A stretch of DNA of 64,000 nucleotides from Pararhodobacter marinus (GCF_003122215.1 NZ_QEYD01000007.1:1-64000), one strand, 5' to 3'. Counted from the first letter of the stretch, positions 1 to 9,101 are shown. Notes: generated by a model not told the origin, from the sequence alone. Numbers and translations are program-made.

Positions 1-137
1 ATCACGCTGTCATCGCCGATGATCACGCCCGTATTCGGATCCCCCTCGGCGGTGAAGGCGTAAAGCCCCTCGCCCACCTGCGTGAAGGAGATCGTCTTCT
101 CGTCCATATCCCCGGCTGAGGCAAAGGCTTTGGCCAT
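1..137 (-). CDS. MBL-fold metallo-hydrolase, N-terminal part (runs off the window)
   Basis: Only the first 45 or so codons lie inside the window; the gene continues beyond position 1. The visible protein starts MAKAFASAGDMDEKTISF and continues with QVGEGLYAFTAEGDPNTGV, the usual N-terminus of metallo-beta-lactamase-fold hydrolases in Rhodobacteraceae (first beta strands, before the HxHxDH metal motif). A GGGAG ribosome binding site sits about 9 bases before the ATG. It is divergent from the MarR gene at 226 and the two share an 88-base control region. The exact substrate cannot be told from this fragment. The family call comes from N-terminal resemblance only, because the metal-binding motif is outside the window. 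Confidence 0.6.
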   Translation of the reverse strand, partial: MAKAFASAGDMDEKTISFTQVGEGLYAFTAEGDPNTGVIIGDDSV

Positions 138-202
138 GATCAATCTCCCGTTTCCTGTCTGTACGAATCATGTTTGGGAAGGATATTAGTTGAAAATGTA
201 AC

Positions 203-220
203 TATCAACGTGGATTGATA
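203..220. promoter_or_regulatory. Palindromic candidate operator (TATCAA-N6-TTGATA)
   Basis: A perfect 6+6 inverted repeat, TATCAA CGTGGA TTGATA, lies in the 88-base AT-rich gap between the divergent MBL-hydrolase and MarR genes and ends 5 bases before the MarR start codon. A second shorter inverted repeat, TAGTT-N8-AACTA at 187-204, abuts it. MarR proteins usually bind such near-palindromes in their own promoters, so autoregulation and control of the divergent gene are likely. Binding is inferred only. Confidence 0.5.
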
Positions 221-225
221 CAGAT

Positions 226-654
226 ATGTTTTTGAAAGGATATCTTCCCTATCGTCTGAATCTTCTGGCCGAATTGACCTCGGAGAACACGCAGGCGATC
301 TACCGGCGCCGGCACGGGCTGACGCGCATGGAATGGCGGGTTCTGGTCAATCTGTCCGAGGCGCCGACGCTGACGGCGAGCGAGCTGTGCGAAAGGGTTC
401 CCGCGCACAAGACCAAGGTCAGCCGCGCGCTGGCGGCACTGGAGACGCGCGGCTGGGTGACGCGGCGCAGCGACGAGGCCGACCGCCGTTTCGCCCATGC
501 CGCCCTGACGCTGAAGGGCAAGCGGGCCTTCAACCGAATCCGCCCCGAGATGGTCGCCGCGACCGAGGAATTGCTGGCGCCGCTCAGCGCGGAGGATCGT
601 CACAAGATCGACGAAGGGCTTAAGGTATTGGAAAGACTCTTCGGGCAGGATTGA
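226..654 (+). CDS. MarR-family transcriptional regulator
   Basis: A 142-residue winged-helix regulator of the MarR family, the usual length. The DNA-binding region is visible at residues about 28-95: TRMEWRVLVNL (helix before the HTH), LTASELCERVPAHKTKVSRALAALETRGWV (recognition helix) and the wing RRSDEADRRFAHAALTLKGK. The R/E-rich wing ending in LTxKG is typical. No strong ribosome binding site precedes the ATG; it was kept because the homologous part YLPYRLNLLAELTSENTQ begins five residues in. It is divergent from the MBL hydrolase and followed 11 bases later by a patatin-like gene, probably one transcript. The ligand is unknown. Confidence 0.85.
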   Translation: MFLKGYLPYRLNLLAELTSENTQAIYRRRHGLTRMEWRVLVNLSEAPTLTASELCERVPAHKTKVSRALAALETRGWVTRRSDEADRRFAHAALTLKGKRAFNRIRPEMVAATEELLAPLSAEDRHKIDEGLKVLERLFGQD

Positions 655-665
655 GGGGACGCGAC

Positions 666-1565
666 ATGACAAGGCCGGTGATCGGGCTGGCGCTGGGATC
701 GGGCGGCGCGCGCGGCTGGTGCCATATCGGCGTGCTGCGCGAACTGGAAGACATGGGCATCCGCCCCGACGTGGTGGCCGGCTCTTCCATGGGCGCGCTG
801 GTGGGCGCGGCCTACGCGGCGGGCAAGCTCGACGCGCTGGAAGACTGGGCGACGGGATTGACGCTGCGCACGATCCTGCCGCTGATCGATGTGGGCATTG
901 CCGGGGCCGGGCTGGTCGGCGGCGCGGGCATCCTGACCATGCTCAAGGGGCTGGACATGCCCGAGACGATCGAAGAGCTGGCTTTGCCCTTTGCCGCCGT
1001 CGCGACGGAATTGCGGCACGGGCGCGAAATCTGGCTGCGCAAGGGGAAGCTGGCGACGGCGGTACGGGCCTCGGTGTCGATCCCCGGTCTGCTGCGCCCG
1101 CAATTGCACGAGGGGCGCTGGCTGATCGACGGCGGCGTGGTGAATCCGGTGCCGGTTTCTGCGGCGCGGGCCCTTGGCGCCGAGTCGGTGATCGCGGTCA
1201 ACCCCGATGCGGGCATCGCCGGGGGGTTCTATGACGTGGCGGAAGCGCAGCCGCGCGGCGCGGCCATCGGTGCGCTGATCCCCGAGGCTTTGCGCAATCT
1301 CTGGACCGACAGCAAGGAGGAGAACGACGCCGAACCCGCCCCGCCAGAGCCATCCTACATGACGCTGGCCATGGCAGTGATCGACATCATGTCCGAACAG
1401 ATCCGCCGCTCGCGTCTGGCGGGCGACCCGCCGCAGGTTTTGCTGGGCGCGCGGCTGAAAGGCGTGTCCATCATGGACCTGCACCGCGCGCCCGAATGCA
1501 TCGCGGAGGGCCGCAGGCTGGTCCGCGCGCAGGCCGAGCACATGGCGGACGCGCTGGGATTGTGA
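666..1565 (+). CDS. Patatin-like phospholipase (RssA type)
   Basis: A 299-residue cytosolic serine hydrolase of the patatin/RssA family, likely an acyl hydrolase acting on phospholipids or acyl esters. The glycine-rich oxyanion loop GSGGARG is at residues 11-17, the nucleophile elbow G-S-S-M-G at 39-43 (Ser41), and the catalytic Asp is in the DGG of LIDGGVVNPVPV near residue 158. The ATG at 666 was preferred over an upstream TTG at 651 because GAGGGGA sits 6 bases in front of it. It lies directly downstream of the MarR gene and may be co-transcribed. The physiological substrate cannot be derived from the sequence. Confidence 0.85.
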   Translation: MTRPVIGLALGSGGARGWCHIGVLRELEDMGIRPDVVAGSSMGALVGAAYAAGKLDALEDWATGLTLRTILPLIDVGIAGAGLVGGAGILTMLKGLDMPETIEELALPFAAVATELRHGREIWLRKGKLATAVRASVSIPGLLRPQLHEGRWLIDGGVVNPVPVSAARALGAESVIAVNPDAGIAGGFYDVAEAQPRGAAIGALIPEALRNLWTDSKEENDAEPAPPEPSYMTLAMAVIDIMSEQIRRSRLAGDPPQVLLGARLKGVSIMDLHRAPECIAEGRRLVRAQAEHMADALGL

Positions 1566-2147
1566 GCGACGGGGATCGGACGGGTCCGCGCCCCACCGGC
1601 AAGCCTGTCTCGGTCGGGCGCGGGGTTGCCGGGCAACGCCCGAAGGCAAGCTGTCGGACACAGGCGGCCGGGCCGATGCGACCCCATGGGCGGGGCTGGT
1701 CCGAACGTCAAACGCTCCTGCCCCGCAACCCGACATCCCATTATGGCCGCAGCGCGCTGGGGGTTTGTCGAGACAGGCAGGAGGTCGACCGGGGCTTTCG
1801 CAACGCGTCGTCCGGGCCAAGGGGCATCTTCCGGCCTCGGATTACAGGGCCAGACGCGACACTCCGCGCGAGACGTACCCACGCAAGGCGCGCCACGAAA
1901 GGCCCCCTCCGGGAACCAACCCTTCGCGAAAGCTCAGACAGAAAAGCATTCGGGAAAGATCGCGCCACGACCGCGATCAGGGCTCCGAGGTCGGGCACCC
2001 GCCACCTGCGCGCTGCGCGGCGACCGGGGCGCGGGCCATCCCGGAGGCCGGAGAGGTCCGACCTTGGCCCGGCCTCGCCGCAGGTTCGGTCCCGCACCGA
2101 CCAGCGCCCCGGGACAGCGCCGACCGCCACCGGCCGGCGCCCGCCCC
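1566..2147. other. 582-base stretch without a supported gene
   Basis: The region lies between the phospholipase stop and the stop of the convergent decarboxylase. Open frames exist on both strands, but they are low-complexity Arg/Pro/Gly translations typical of GC-rich non-coding DNA. They lack ribosome binding sites and run into the neighbouring genes in the wrong frame. No RNA gene, clear terminator or repeat was recognised. It could be the 3' debris of a lost gene. Confidence 0.5.
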
Positions 2148-4439
2148 CTATTCCGCGACACAATCCGCGTAGTGATGCACGACGCCCTCGTCGTCGGTTT
2201 CCAGCACCAGACCGTGGATATCCGTCTCGAATCCCGGACAGGTGCGGCCGAATTCGCGGTTGAAGCGCAGGTAATCGACGATCTTCGCGTTGAACACCTC
2301 GCCCGGGATCAGCAGCGGGATGCCCGGCGGATAGGGGGTCACCAGCGAGGTCGTCACCCGCCCCTCGAGCTCGTCGATCGGCACGCGCTGCGTCTTGCGG
2401 CGCGCGATATGCGCGAAGGCGTCCGAGGGGGTCATCGCCGGCGTGTGATCGCTGAGATAGATCTCGGTCGTCAGCCGCGCGACGTCGTGCTTGGCGTAAA
2501 GCGCGTGCACATGCTGGCTGAGATCGCGCAGGCCCATCCGCTCGTAGCGCGGGAACTTGGCGCAGAATTCGGGCATCACGCGCCAGAGCGGCTGGTTCTT
2601 GTCCAGATCGTCCTTGAACTGCTGCAACGCGGCCAGAAGCGTGTTCCAGCGGCCCTTGGTGATGCCGATCGTGAACATGATGAAGAAGCTGTAAAGCCCG
2701 GTCTTTTCCACCACGACGCCGTGCTCGGCCAGATACTTGGTGACGATCGAGGCGGGGATGCCCCAATCCTCGAACCGGCCGTCCAGATTGAGACCGGGCG
2801 TGATGATCGTGGCCTTGATCGGGTCCAGCATGTTGAATCCGGGCGCCATGTCGCCGAAGCCGTGCCAGCTGTCCTCGCCATCGGCCAGATGCACGCCGTC
2901 CTCGTCGGTGCGCCGCAGGACCCAGTCCTTGTTGCGGCCGATGCCTTCCTCTTCCAGCTGATCGGGGCCCCAGACCTTGAACCACCAGTCGTTGTCGCCG
3001 AATTCCTGATCCGTCTTGCGCATGGCGCGGCGGAAATCGAGACATTCCAGGATCGATTCCTCGACCAGAGCGGTGCCGCCCGGCGGTTCCATCATCGCGG
3101 CGGCCACGTCGCAGGACGCGATGATCGAATATTGCGGGCTGGTCGAGGTGTGCATCAGGTAGGATTCGTTGAACAGGTGCCGGTCGAGCGGCACCTCTTC
3201 GGCATCCTGCACCAGCACATGGCTGGCCTGGGAAATCCCGGCCAGCAGCTTGTGCACCGATTGGGTGGAATAGGTCACCGACTTCTTCGTACGCCCGCGC
3301 TTGCGCCCCATGGCGTGATAGGTGCCATAGAACGGGTGGAAGGCCGCGTGCGGCAGCCAGGCCTCGTCGAAATGCAGGTTGTCGATATAGCCGTCGAGCA
3401 GGCCCTTGATCACCTCGGTATTGTAGAGGACGCCGTCATAGGTCGATTGGGTCAGCGTCATGATGCGCGGCTGCACCGCGTCGGCGTCGTAATCCTTCAA
3501 GAGCGGGTTCGCGCGGATCTTGGCCTTGATCGCCTCGGGTTCGAATTCCGAGCGCTGGATCGGGCCGATGATGCCCCAATGGTTGCGCGTGGGCTTCAGG
3601 AAGACGGGGATCGCGCCGGTCATGATGATCGAATGCAGGATCGACTTGTGGCAGTTGCGGTCGACAACCACCACGTCGCCGGGCGCGACGGTGTGATGCC
3701 AGACCATCTTGTTCGACGTCGACGTGCCGTTGGTGACGAAAAAGCAGTGATCGGCGTTGAAGATCCGCGCGGCGTTGCGCTCGGAGGCACCGATGGCGCC
3801 GTTATGGTCCAGAAGCTGGCCCAGCTCCTCGACCGCGTTGCACACATCGGCGCGCAGCATGTTTTCACCGTAGAACTGGTGATACATCTGGCCGATGGGC
3901 GATTTCAGGAAGGCCACGCCGCCGGAATGACCCGGGCAGTGCCAAGAATAGGACCCGTCCTCGGCGTAATCCAGAAGCGCCTTGAAGAAGGGCGGCTGGA
4001 TCGCTTCCAGATAGGATTTCGCCTCGCGGATGATGTGCTTGGCCACGAAATCCGGCGTGTCCTCGAACATGTGGATGAAGCCGTGAAGCTCGCGCAGGAT
4101 GTCGTTGGGCAGATGGCGCGAGGTCTTCGTTTCGCCATGCAGGAAGATCGGCACCTCGTCGTTCTTCCAGCGCACTTCCTCGATGAAATCGCGCAGGTGC
4201 TGGACGGCGGGGTCCAGTTCGGGGCCCGGGGTGAATTCTTCGTCGTCGATCGACAGAACGAAGGCCGAGGCGCGGCTTTGTTGCTGCGCGAACTGGCTCA
4301 GATCGCCGTAGCTGGTGACGCCCAGCACTTCGAAACCTTCGTTCTCGATGGCCGAGGCCAGCGCCCGGATGCCCAGACCCGAGGTGTTCTCGGAGCGGAA
4401 ATCCTCGTCGATGATGATGATGGGAAAGCGGAACTTCAT
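2148..4439 (-). CDS. Orn/Lys/Arg-type amino acid decarboxylase (PLP, fold type I)
   Basis: A 763-residue member of the large bacterial basic amino acid decarboxylases (family of lysine, ornithine and biodegradative arginine decarboxylases), which make cadaverine, putrescine or agmatine. An N-terminal receiver-like wing domain (residues about 1-130, PIIIIDEDFRSENTSGLG) is followed by the PLP domain, with the substrate/PLP region SWHCPGHSGGVAFLKSP and the Schiff-base lysine in YSTQSVHKLLAG. The C-terminal domain contains TPYPPGIPLLIPGE, diagnostic of the family. AAGGAAG lies 5 bases before the ATG. It stands alone between the ectoine regulator and a gene-free stretch. The substrate cannot be decided by eye. 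The product could feed polyamine synthesis or acid resistance. Confidence 0.88.
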   Translation of the reverse strand: MKFRFPIIIIDEDFRSENTSGLGIRALASAIENEGFEVLGVTSYGDLSQFAQQQSRASAFVLSIDDEEFTPGPELDPAVQHLRDFIEEVRWKNDEVPIFLHGETKTSRHLPNDILRELHGFIHMFEDTPDFVAKHIIREAKSYLEAIQPPFFKALLDYAEDGSYSWHCPGHSGGVAFLKSPIGQMYHQFYGENMLRADVCNAVEELGQLLDHNGAIGASERNAARIFNADHCFFVTNGTSTSNKMVWHHTVAPGDVVVVDRNCHKSILHSIIMTGAIPVFLKPTRNHWGIIGPIQRSEFEPEAIKAKIRANPLLKDYDADAVQPRIMTLTQSTYDGVLYNTEVIKGLLDGYIDNLHFDEAWLPHAAFHPFYGTYHAMGRKRGRTKKSVTYSTQSVHKLLAGISQASHVLVQDAEEVPLDRHLFNESYLMHTSTSPQYSIIASCDVAAAMMEPPGGTALVEESILECLDFRRAMRKTDQEFGDNDWWFKVWGPDQLEEEGIGRNKDWVLRRTDEDGVHLADGEDSWHGFGDMAPGFNMLDPIKATIITPGLNLDGRFEDWGIPASIVTKYLAEHGVVVEKTGLYSFFIMFTIGITKGRWNTLLAALQQFKDDLDKNQPLWRVMPEFCAKFPRYERMGLRDLSQHVHALYAKHDVARLTTEIYLSDHTPAMTPSDAFAHIARRKTQRVPIDELEGRVTTSLVTPYPPGIPLLIPGEVFNAKIVDYLRFNREFGRTCPGFETDIHGLVLETDDEGVVHHYADCVAE

Positions 4440-4605
4440 CGATCTTCCTTTCGATCGGTGGCGCGGCTGAGGCTGTGTTTCCGCCCCCTTGGTCCCGCCG
4501 TCAAGAGCGGGGTTCGGGGTGCCGGGAAAACAGCGTTCCGCAAGGTCGCGAAGCGGGCGCCGGCGCTCGCGCGTCCGGCGTCAGGGATACCCAAAGGGGC
4601 CCCCT

Positions 4606-5094
4606 TTACATGGGCCTCACGAGGGTATTGCTGATCGAGCCGGTATCAAGCACCGGCGAGGCGTCGATTTCGTCGGCATCCAGCATCGAGGCCACGCGTT
4701 CCAGCGACGCGATGATCATCGCCTGTTCCCAGTCCTCCATCGCCTCGAACTTGCGCACGAATCGCTGCTGCAGCGCGTCGGGCGCGTCATCGACCGCCTG
4801 ATGACCCTTGTCGGTGACGACGATGTTGGTCTGGCGCCGGTCGGTCTGCGAGCGTTCGCGCACCACCATGTCCTGCCGCACCAGCTTGTCCACCAGCGAG
4901 GTCACCGTCGCCTGCGTGATCCGCATGCGATGCGAGATCTCGGTGGCGGTGCAATGGCCCTCTTCGGCGACGATCTGCAGCACGCGGAACTGCGCAGCCG
5001 TCAAACCCACGCTTTGCGCGAGCTTGCGACCGAACTCGTCGGTGGCACGAAGGATACGGCGGAGGGCAATCAGAGAGATATCGACACGGTCCAT
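4606..5094 (-). CDS. ectR: EctR, MarR-family regulator of ectoine synthesis
   Basis: A 162-residue MarR-type winged-helix protein: VGLTAAQFRVLQIVAEEGHCTATEISHRM (dimer/HTH entry), ITQATVTSLVDKLVRQDMVVRERSQTDRRQTNIVVTDKG (recognition helix and wing). Its position, divergent from ectA, and its similarity in layout to EctR repressors identify it as the ectoine-operon regulator. An upstream in-frame ATG at 5151 would add 19 residues of low complexity (MKGHAAAVCKSRALLQDQP). I chose 5094 because conserved sequence starts at MDRVDISLIALRRILRAT, but neither start has a good ribosome binding site. Its stop codon overlaps a small GC hairpin (4593-4607). Known EctR proteins repress ect promoters and are relieved by salt; that role here is inferred. 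Confidence 0.82.
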   Translation of the reverse strand: MDRVDISLIALRRILRATDEFGRKLAQSVGLTAAQFRVLQIVAEEGHCTATEISHRMRITQATVTSLVDKLVRQDMVVRERSQTDRRQTNIVVTDKGHQAVDDAPDALQQRFVRKFEAMEDWEQAMIIASLERVASMLDADEIDASPVLDTGSISNTLVRPM

Positions 5095-5151
5095 GGGTTG
5101 ATCTTGCAGAAGGGCGCGGGACTTGCAAACAGCCGCCGCATGACCCTTCAT

Positions 5152-5311
5152 TTAGCTAAGCAAAGCAAAATGTCCAGAGGCAGACCCCCAAAACACCCTT
5201 AAAAATAAGGCCACGTGACCGTTACACGCGCGCGATGGGCAGAAAAATGCGCTAATTTCCCCAGCAAGGTTGAAACACCCCGGGGGCAATGCTACTTAGC
5301 CTTTCGAAGTA
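5152..5311. promoter_or_regulatory. ectR/ectA divergent control region with two palindromes
   Basis: The 235 bases between ectR and ectA are AT-richer than the genes. A perfect 8-base palindrome TTAGCTAA (5152-5159) lies on the ectR side, and an inverted repeat TACTT-N9-AAGTA (5293-5311) lies just upstream of ectA. TTGAAA at 5270-5275 is 17 bases upstream of the second repeat and could be a -35 box, so the repeat would sit on the -10. Both repeats contain a CTTAGC/TTAGC core. This arrangement fits repression by EctR at its own and the ectA promoter. Binding is inferred. Confidence 0.4.
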
Positions 5312-5329
5312 AATGCGAGGCCACAGCAC

Positions 5330-5857
5330 ATGCAACACGCACGAGACCTATTCCGTCGAAGCGATCTGACGCTGCGCAAGCCCAATGCCGAGGATGGCGC
5401 CGACATCTGGGAGCTGGTGCGCGCCTGCAAGCCGCTCGACGAAAATTCGATGTATTGCAACCTGATCCAGTGCGACCATTTCCGCGATACCTGCGTGGTG
5501 GCCGAGCTGGACGGCGAGATCGTGGGCTGGGTGTCGGGCTATGTGTTGCCCCACCAGCCGGACACGGTCTTCGTCTGGCAGGTCGCCGTGGGTGAGGCCG
5601 CGCGCGGTCTGGGTCTGGGTGGCCGGATGCTCAGCACGCTTCTGCACCGCGATGTCTGCAAGGACGTCACCAAAATGCAGACCACCATCACCGCCGACAA
5701 CGACGCCTCGTGGGCGCTGTTTCGCAAATTCGCCGACCGCCGGGACGCCGATCTGTCTTCGGAAGCGCATTTCAAGAAATCCGTGCACTTCCGCGATCAG
5801 CACAACACCGAGCACATGGTGACGATCTCGATGGAGGACAGCCGCGCGATGGCCTGA
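5330..5857 (+). CDS. ectA: L-2,4-diaminobutyrate acetyltransferase EctA
   Basis: A GNAT-fold enzyme of 175 residues that N-acetylates L-2,4-diaminobutyrate with acetyl-CoA, the second step of ectoine synthesis. The acetyl-CoA loop is seen as VAVGEAARGLGLGGRML (RGxGxG core) around residues 85-100. Diagnostic EctA segments are DENSMYCNLIQCDHF and the C-terminal HNTEHMVTISM. GCGAGG lies 8 bases before the ATG. It is the first gene of ectA-ectB-ectC-ask, 47 bases ahead of ectB, and divergent from ectR. Confidence 0.96.
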   Translation: MQHARDLFRRSDLTLRKPNAEDGADIWELVRACKPLDENSMYCNLIQCDHFRDTCVVAELDGEIVGWVSGYVLPHQPDTVFVWQVAVGEAARGLGLGGRMLSTLLHRDVCKDVTKMQTTITADNDASWALFRKFADRRDADLSSEAHFKKSVHFRDQHNTEHMVTISMEDSRAMA

Positions 5858-5904
5858 GGGCCGATCAAACGCCGCGTCCCCTTCCCCAAGAAAGGAATTT
5901 TCTC

Positions 5905-7197
5905 ATGACGGACAAGTCCGCTACAGCCAGTATTTTCATACGCCGCGAATCCGACGCGCGCAGCTATTGCCGCGGTTTCGATACCGTGTTCACCAGCGCG
6001 AGCGGCTCGTATCTGAAAGACGCCGGGGGCCGCGAATACATCGACTTCCTCGCCGGCTGCTCGTCGCTGAATTACGGGCATAACGACCCGGACATGAAGG
6101 CCGCGCTGATCGAGCATATCGCGGGCGACGGCATCGCGCATGGTCTCGACCTGCATACCGATACGAAAAGCGGCTTCCTGACCGCCTTCGACGAACACAT
6201 CCTTGCGCCGCGCGGCATGGACCACAAGGTCATGTTCACCGGCCCGACCGGCGCCAACGCGGTGGAAGCGGCGATGAAGATCGCGCGCAAGGTTACCGGT
6301 CGCAACGACATCATCGCCTTTACCAACGGCTTTCATGGCGTGACCATGGGGGCGCTGGCGGCGACCGGCAACGGCTATCATCGCGGCGGTGCTTCGGCGC
6401 CCCTGAACGGTGTGATGCGCCTGCCCTTCGACGGCTACATGGAAGGGCTCGACAGCGCGGCCTATCTGGAAGCCGTGCTGAAGGACGCCTCGAGCGGCGT
6501 CGATGCTCCGGCCGCGATCATGCTGGAAACCGTGCAGGGCGAAGGCGGCCTGAACGCCGCGAGCGCCGATTTCATCCGCCGCGTGGCCGCGCTGGCGAAA
6601 GAGCACGGCGCGCTGCTGATCATCGACGACATCCAGGCCGGCTGCGGCCGCACGGGCAGCTTCTTCTCGTTCGACGAGATGGGCGTGATGCCCGACATCG
6701 TGACGATGGCGAAATCGGTTTCGGGTTTCGGCCTGCCGATGGCGCTGGTTCTGGTGCGCCCGGAATACGACGTGTTCGGCCCGGCCGAGCATAACGGCAC
6801 GTTCCGGGGCAACACCCATGCCTTCGTGACCGCCCGCGTCGCGATCGAGAAATTCTGGGCCGACGAACGCTTCCAGTCGGAACTGGTCGAGAAAACCACG
6901 CTGATCCATACCCGCCTGTCCGAGCTTGCCGATCTGGTGCCCGGTTCGGCGATGAAGGGCCGCGGCCTGATGCAGGGCGTCGACGTGGGCTCGGGCGATC
7001 TGGCCTCGGCGATTTGTGCACGCGCCTTTGAAAACGGGCTGGTCATCGAGACCTCGGGGTCCGAAGGTCAGGTGGTCAAGGTGCTGGCCCCGCTGACCAC
7101 CAGCAAAGAGACATTCACCAAGGGGTTCGACATCCTGATGGACGCCGCCCGCGCGGTCATCGGCGAGATGGCGGACACCAAGATTGCTGCGGAGTAA
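5905..7197 (+). CDS. ectB: Diaminobutyrate-2-oxoglutarate transaminase EctB
   Basis: A 430-residue class III (fold type I) PLP aminotransferase converting aspartate-4-semialdehyde plus glutamate to L-2,4-diaminobutyrate, the first committed step of ectoine synthesis. Seen: YIDFLAGCSSLNYGHNDP near the N-terminus, MFTGPTGANAVEAAMKIAR, the cofactor Asp in LLIIDDIQAGCGRTG, and the Schiff-base lysine in TMAKSVSGFGLPMA. AAGAAAGGAA precedes the ATG at 5905, and the protein aligns with EctB from its first residues. It is followed 6 bases later by ectC. Confidence 0.97.
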   Translation: MTDKSATASIFIRRESDARSYCRGFDTVFTSASGSYLKDAGGREYIDFLAGCSSLNYGHNDPDMKAALIEHIAGDGIAHGLDLHTDTKSGFLTAFDEHILAPRGMDHKVMFTGPTGANAVEAAMKIARKVTGRNDIIAFTNGFHGVTMGALAATGNGYHRGGASAPLNGVMRLPFDGYMEGLDSAAYLEAVLKDASSGVDAPAAIMLETVQGEGGLNAASADFIRRVAALAKEHGALLIIDDIQAGCGRTGSFFSFDEMGVMPDIVTMAKSVSGFGLPMALVLVRPEYDVFGPAEHNGTFRGNTHAFVTARVAIEKFWADERFQSELVEKTTLIHTRLSELADLVPGSAMKGRGLMQGVDVGSGDLASAICARAFENGLVIETSGSEGQVVKVLAPLTTSKETFTKGFDILMDAARAVIGEMADTKIAAE

Positions 7198-7203
7198 ACC
7201 AAC

Positions 7204-7596
7204 ATGATCGTTCGCGATTTCAACAAGATCCTCGAAGACGACCGAAGCCGCGTCGTGTCGGATGCCAAATGGACCTCGGTCCGGATGCTGCTGGCCGATG
7301 ACGGGATGGGGTTCTCGTTCCACATCACCTTTCTCGATGCGGGCTCGGAGCACACTTTCGAGTACAAGAACCATTTCGAGAGCGTCTATTGCATGCAGGG
7401 CAAAGGCTCGATCACCGATATCGCCACCGGCGAGACGCACGAGATCAAGCCCGGCGTCATGTACGCCCTGAACAAGCATGACCGGCACATTCTGCGCGCC
7501 GAGGAAGAGCTTGTGATGGCCTGCTGCTTCAATCCGCCTGTCACCGGCAAGGAAGTCCACCGTGAAGACGGTTCCTACGCGCTGGTGAACGACTAA
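7204..7596 (+). CDS. ectC: Ectoine synthase EctC
   Basis: A 130-residue cupin that closes N-gamma-acetyl-diaminobutyrate to ectoine in the cytoplasm. Full length for the family. Residues Glu59 (in FESVYC), Tyr87 (in PGVMYAL) and His95 (in KHDRHIL) have exactly the spacing of the iron-binding Glu/Tyr/His triad known from characterised EctC. The reading frame starts 6 bases after the ectB stop (GCGGAGTAAACCAAC gives GGAG as the binding site). No ectD (ectoine hydroxylase) gene follows, so hydroxyectoine is not made from this locus. Confidence 0.97.
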   Translation: MIVRDFNKILEDDRSRVVSDAKWTSVRMLLADDGMGFSFHITFLDAGSEHTFEYKNHFESVYCMQGKGSITDIATGETHEIKPGVMYALNKHDRHILRAEEELVMACCFNPPVTGKEVHREDGSYALVND

Positions 7597-7630
7597 CAGA
7601 GGGCCCGGCCCCGCGTCGGGTAGAAGACAT

Positions 7631-9067
7631 TTGACCTATCCCGCCCACACTGTCGAAAAAATCGGCGGCACGTCGATGAGCCGCATCCCCGAGCTGACGG
7701 ACACCCTGTTCGTCGGCGACCGGAGCGGCGAGGACCTGTATCACCGCGTCTTCGTGGTCTCTGCCTTCAGCGGCATCACCAACCTGCTGCTGGAACACAA
7801 GAAGACCGGCGAGCCGGGCGTCTACGCGATGTTCGCCAATGACGACAACGATCACAGCTGGCTGGGCGCGCTGACCCGCGTGGCCGAGGCGATGACCGAG
7901 GCGCATGAAGCCGTCCTGTCCCATGACGAGGACCGCGTGAAGGCCGACGCCTTCGTGCGCGACCGCATCTCGGGCGCGCGCAGCGTGCTTCTGGACCTGC
8001 GGCGGCTGTGTTCCTACGGGCATTTCCGGCTGGCCTCGCACATGCTGATCGTGCGCGAGCTGTTGTCGGGGCTGGGCGAGGCGCATTCGGCTTACGTCAC
8101 GATGCTGCATCTTCAGCGGCACGGCGTGAATGCGTGTTTCGTCGATCTGTCCGGCTGGCGCGACGAGACCGAATGCACGCTCAGCGAACGGATCGCCCAC
8201 GGGCTCGACAACGTGGACCTGACGCGCGAGATGCCGATCGTCACGGGCTATGCCCAGTGCAGCGAAGGGCTGATGCAGGAATACGACCGGGGCTATTCGG
8301 AAGTGACCTTCTCGGCGCTGGCCGCCCATAGCGGTGCGCGCGAGGCGATCATCCACAAGGAGTTCCACCTGTCCTCGGCCGATCCGAAGCTGGTGGGCGA
8401 GGATGCGGTCCGCAAGATCGGCCATACGAATTACGACGTGGCCGACCAGCTGTCCAACCTGGGCATGGAAGCGATTCATCCCAACGCCGCCAAGACTCTG
8501 CGGCAGGCGGGGATCCCGCTGCGGGTGACGAATGCCTTCGATCCGGGCGATCCCGGCACGCTGATCGACGACACGCCGGGCGGCAAACCGGGGGTCGAGA
8601 TCGTCACCGGGCTGAACGTGGTGGCGCTGGAATTGTTCGAACCCGACATGGTCGGCGTGAAGGGCTATGACAGCACCACGCTCGAGGCGCTGACGCGTCA
8701 CAAGGTGCGGATCGTGTCGAAGACCTCGAACGCGAACACCATCACCCACTACGTCGAAGCGCCGCTGAAAACCGTGCGCCGGGTGATCCGCGAGCTGGAA
8801 AGCGCCTATCCCTCGGCGCAACTGAGCGCGCGCAACCTTGCGGTGGTCTCGGCCATCGGGCGCGATCTGAGCGGGCTGAAGGCTTTCAGCCGGGGTCTTG
8901 CCGCGCTGGAAGAAGCCGGGATCGACGTGATCGCCGCGCACCAGACGCCGCGCAACGTGGACATCCAGTTCATCGTCGCGCGCGATCAGGCCGATCATGC
9001 CGTGGGCGTTCTGCACAGCACGCTGGTGGGGCACAAGCAGCCCCAAACCGCGCGCGAAGCGGCCTGA
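7631..9067 (+). CDS. ask: Ectoine-linked aspartokinase (Ask_Ect)
   Basis: A 478-residue aspartate kinase of the ectoine-cluster subfamily, which phosphorylates L-aspartate to supply aspartate-4-semialdehyde to EctB. The catalytic domain starts with VEKIGGTSM (the aspartokinase KxGG-S/T motif), which lies only eight residues after the proposed TTG start at 7631. The next ATG at 7677 would cut into that motif, so TTG is probably right. Two ACT regulatory domains follow (about 330-470: VRIVSKTSNANTITHYVE and NLAVVSAIGRDL). It lies 34 bases after ectC and is the last gene of the operon. In characterised examples the dedicated kinase is less feedback-inhibited; here that is inference. Confidence 0.93.
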   Translation: MTYPAHTVEKIGGTSMSRIPELTDTLFVGDRSGEDLYHRVFVVSAFSGITNLLLEHKKTGEPGVYAMFANDDNDHSWLGALTRVAEAMTEAHEAVLSHDEDRVKADAFVRDRISGARSVLLDLRRLCSYGHFRLASHMLIVRELLSGLGEAHSAYVTMLHLQRHGVNACFVDLSGWRDETECTLSERIAHGLDNVDLTREMPIVTGYAQCSEGLMQEYDRGYSEVTFSALAAHSGAREAIIHKEFHLSSADPKLVGEDAVRKIGHTNYDVADQLSNLGMEAIHPNAAKTLRQAGIPLRVTNAFDPGDPGTLIDDTPGGKPGVEIVTGLNVVALELFEPDMVGVKGYDSTTLEALTRHKVRIVSKTSNANTITHYVEAPLKTVRRVIRELESAYPSAQLSARNLAVVSAIGRDLSGLKAFSRGLAALEEAGIDVIAAHQTPRNVDIQFIVARDQADHAVGVLHSTLVGHKQPQTAREAA

Positions 9068-9101
9068 CCTCCGGCGCGGCATAGCGCCGCCATCGACCCT
9101 C

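Noticed and set aside
4593-4607. Strong terminator of ectR
   Set aside because: The AAAGGGG/CCCCTTT stem has a one-base loop, overlaps the stop codon and lacks a U tract.
1626-4634. A 1002-codon plus-strand frame over the decarboxylase
   Set aside because: Opposite a clear PLP enzyme and rich in Arg/His/Gly repeats; no recognisable fold.
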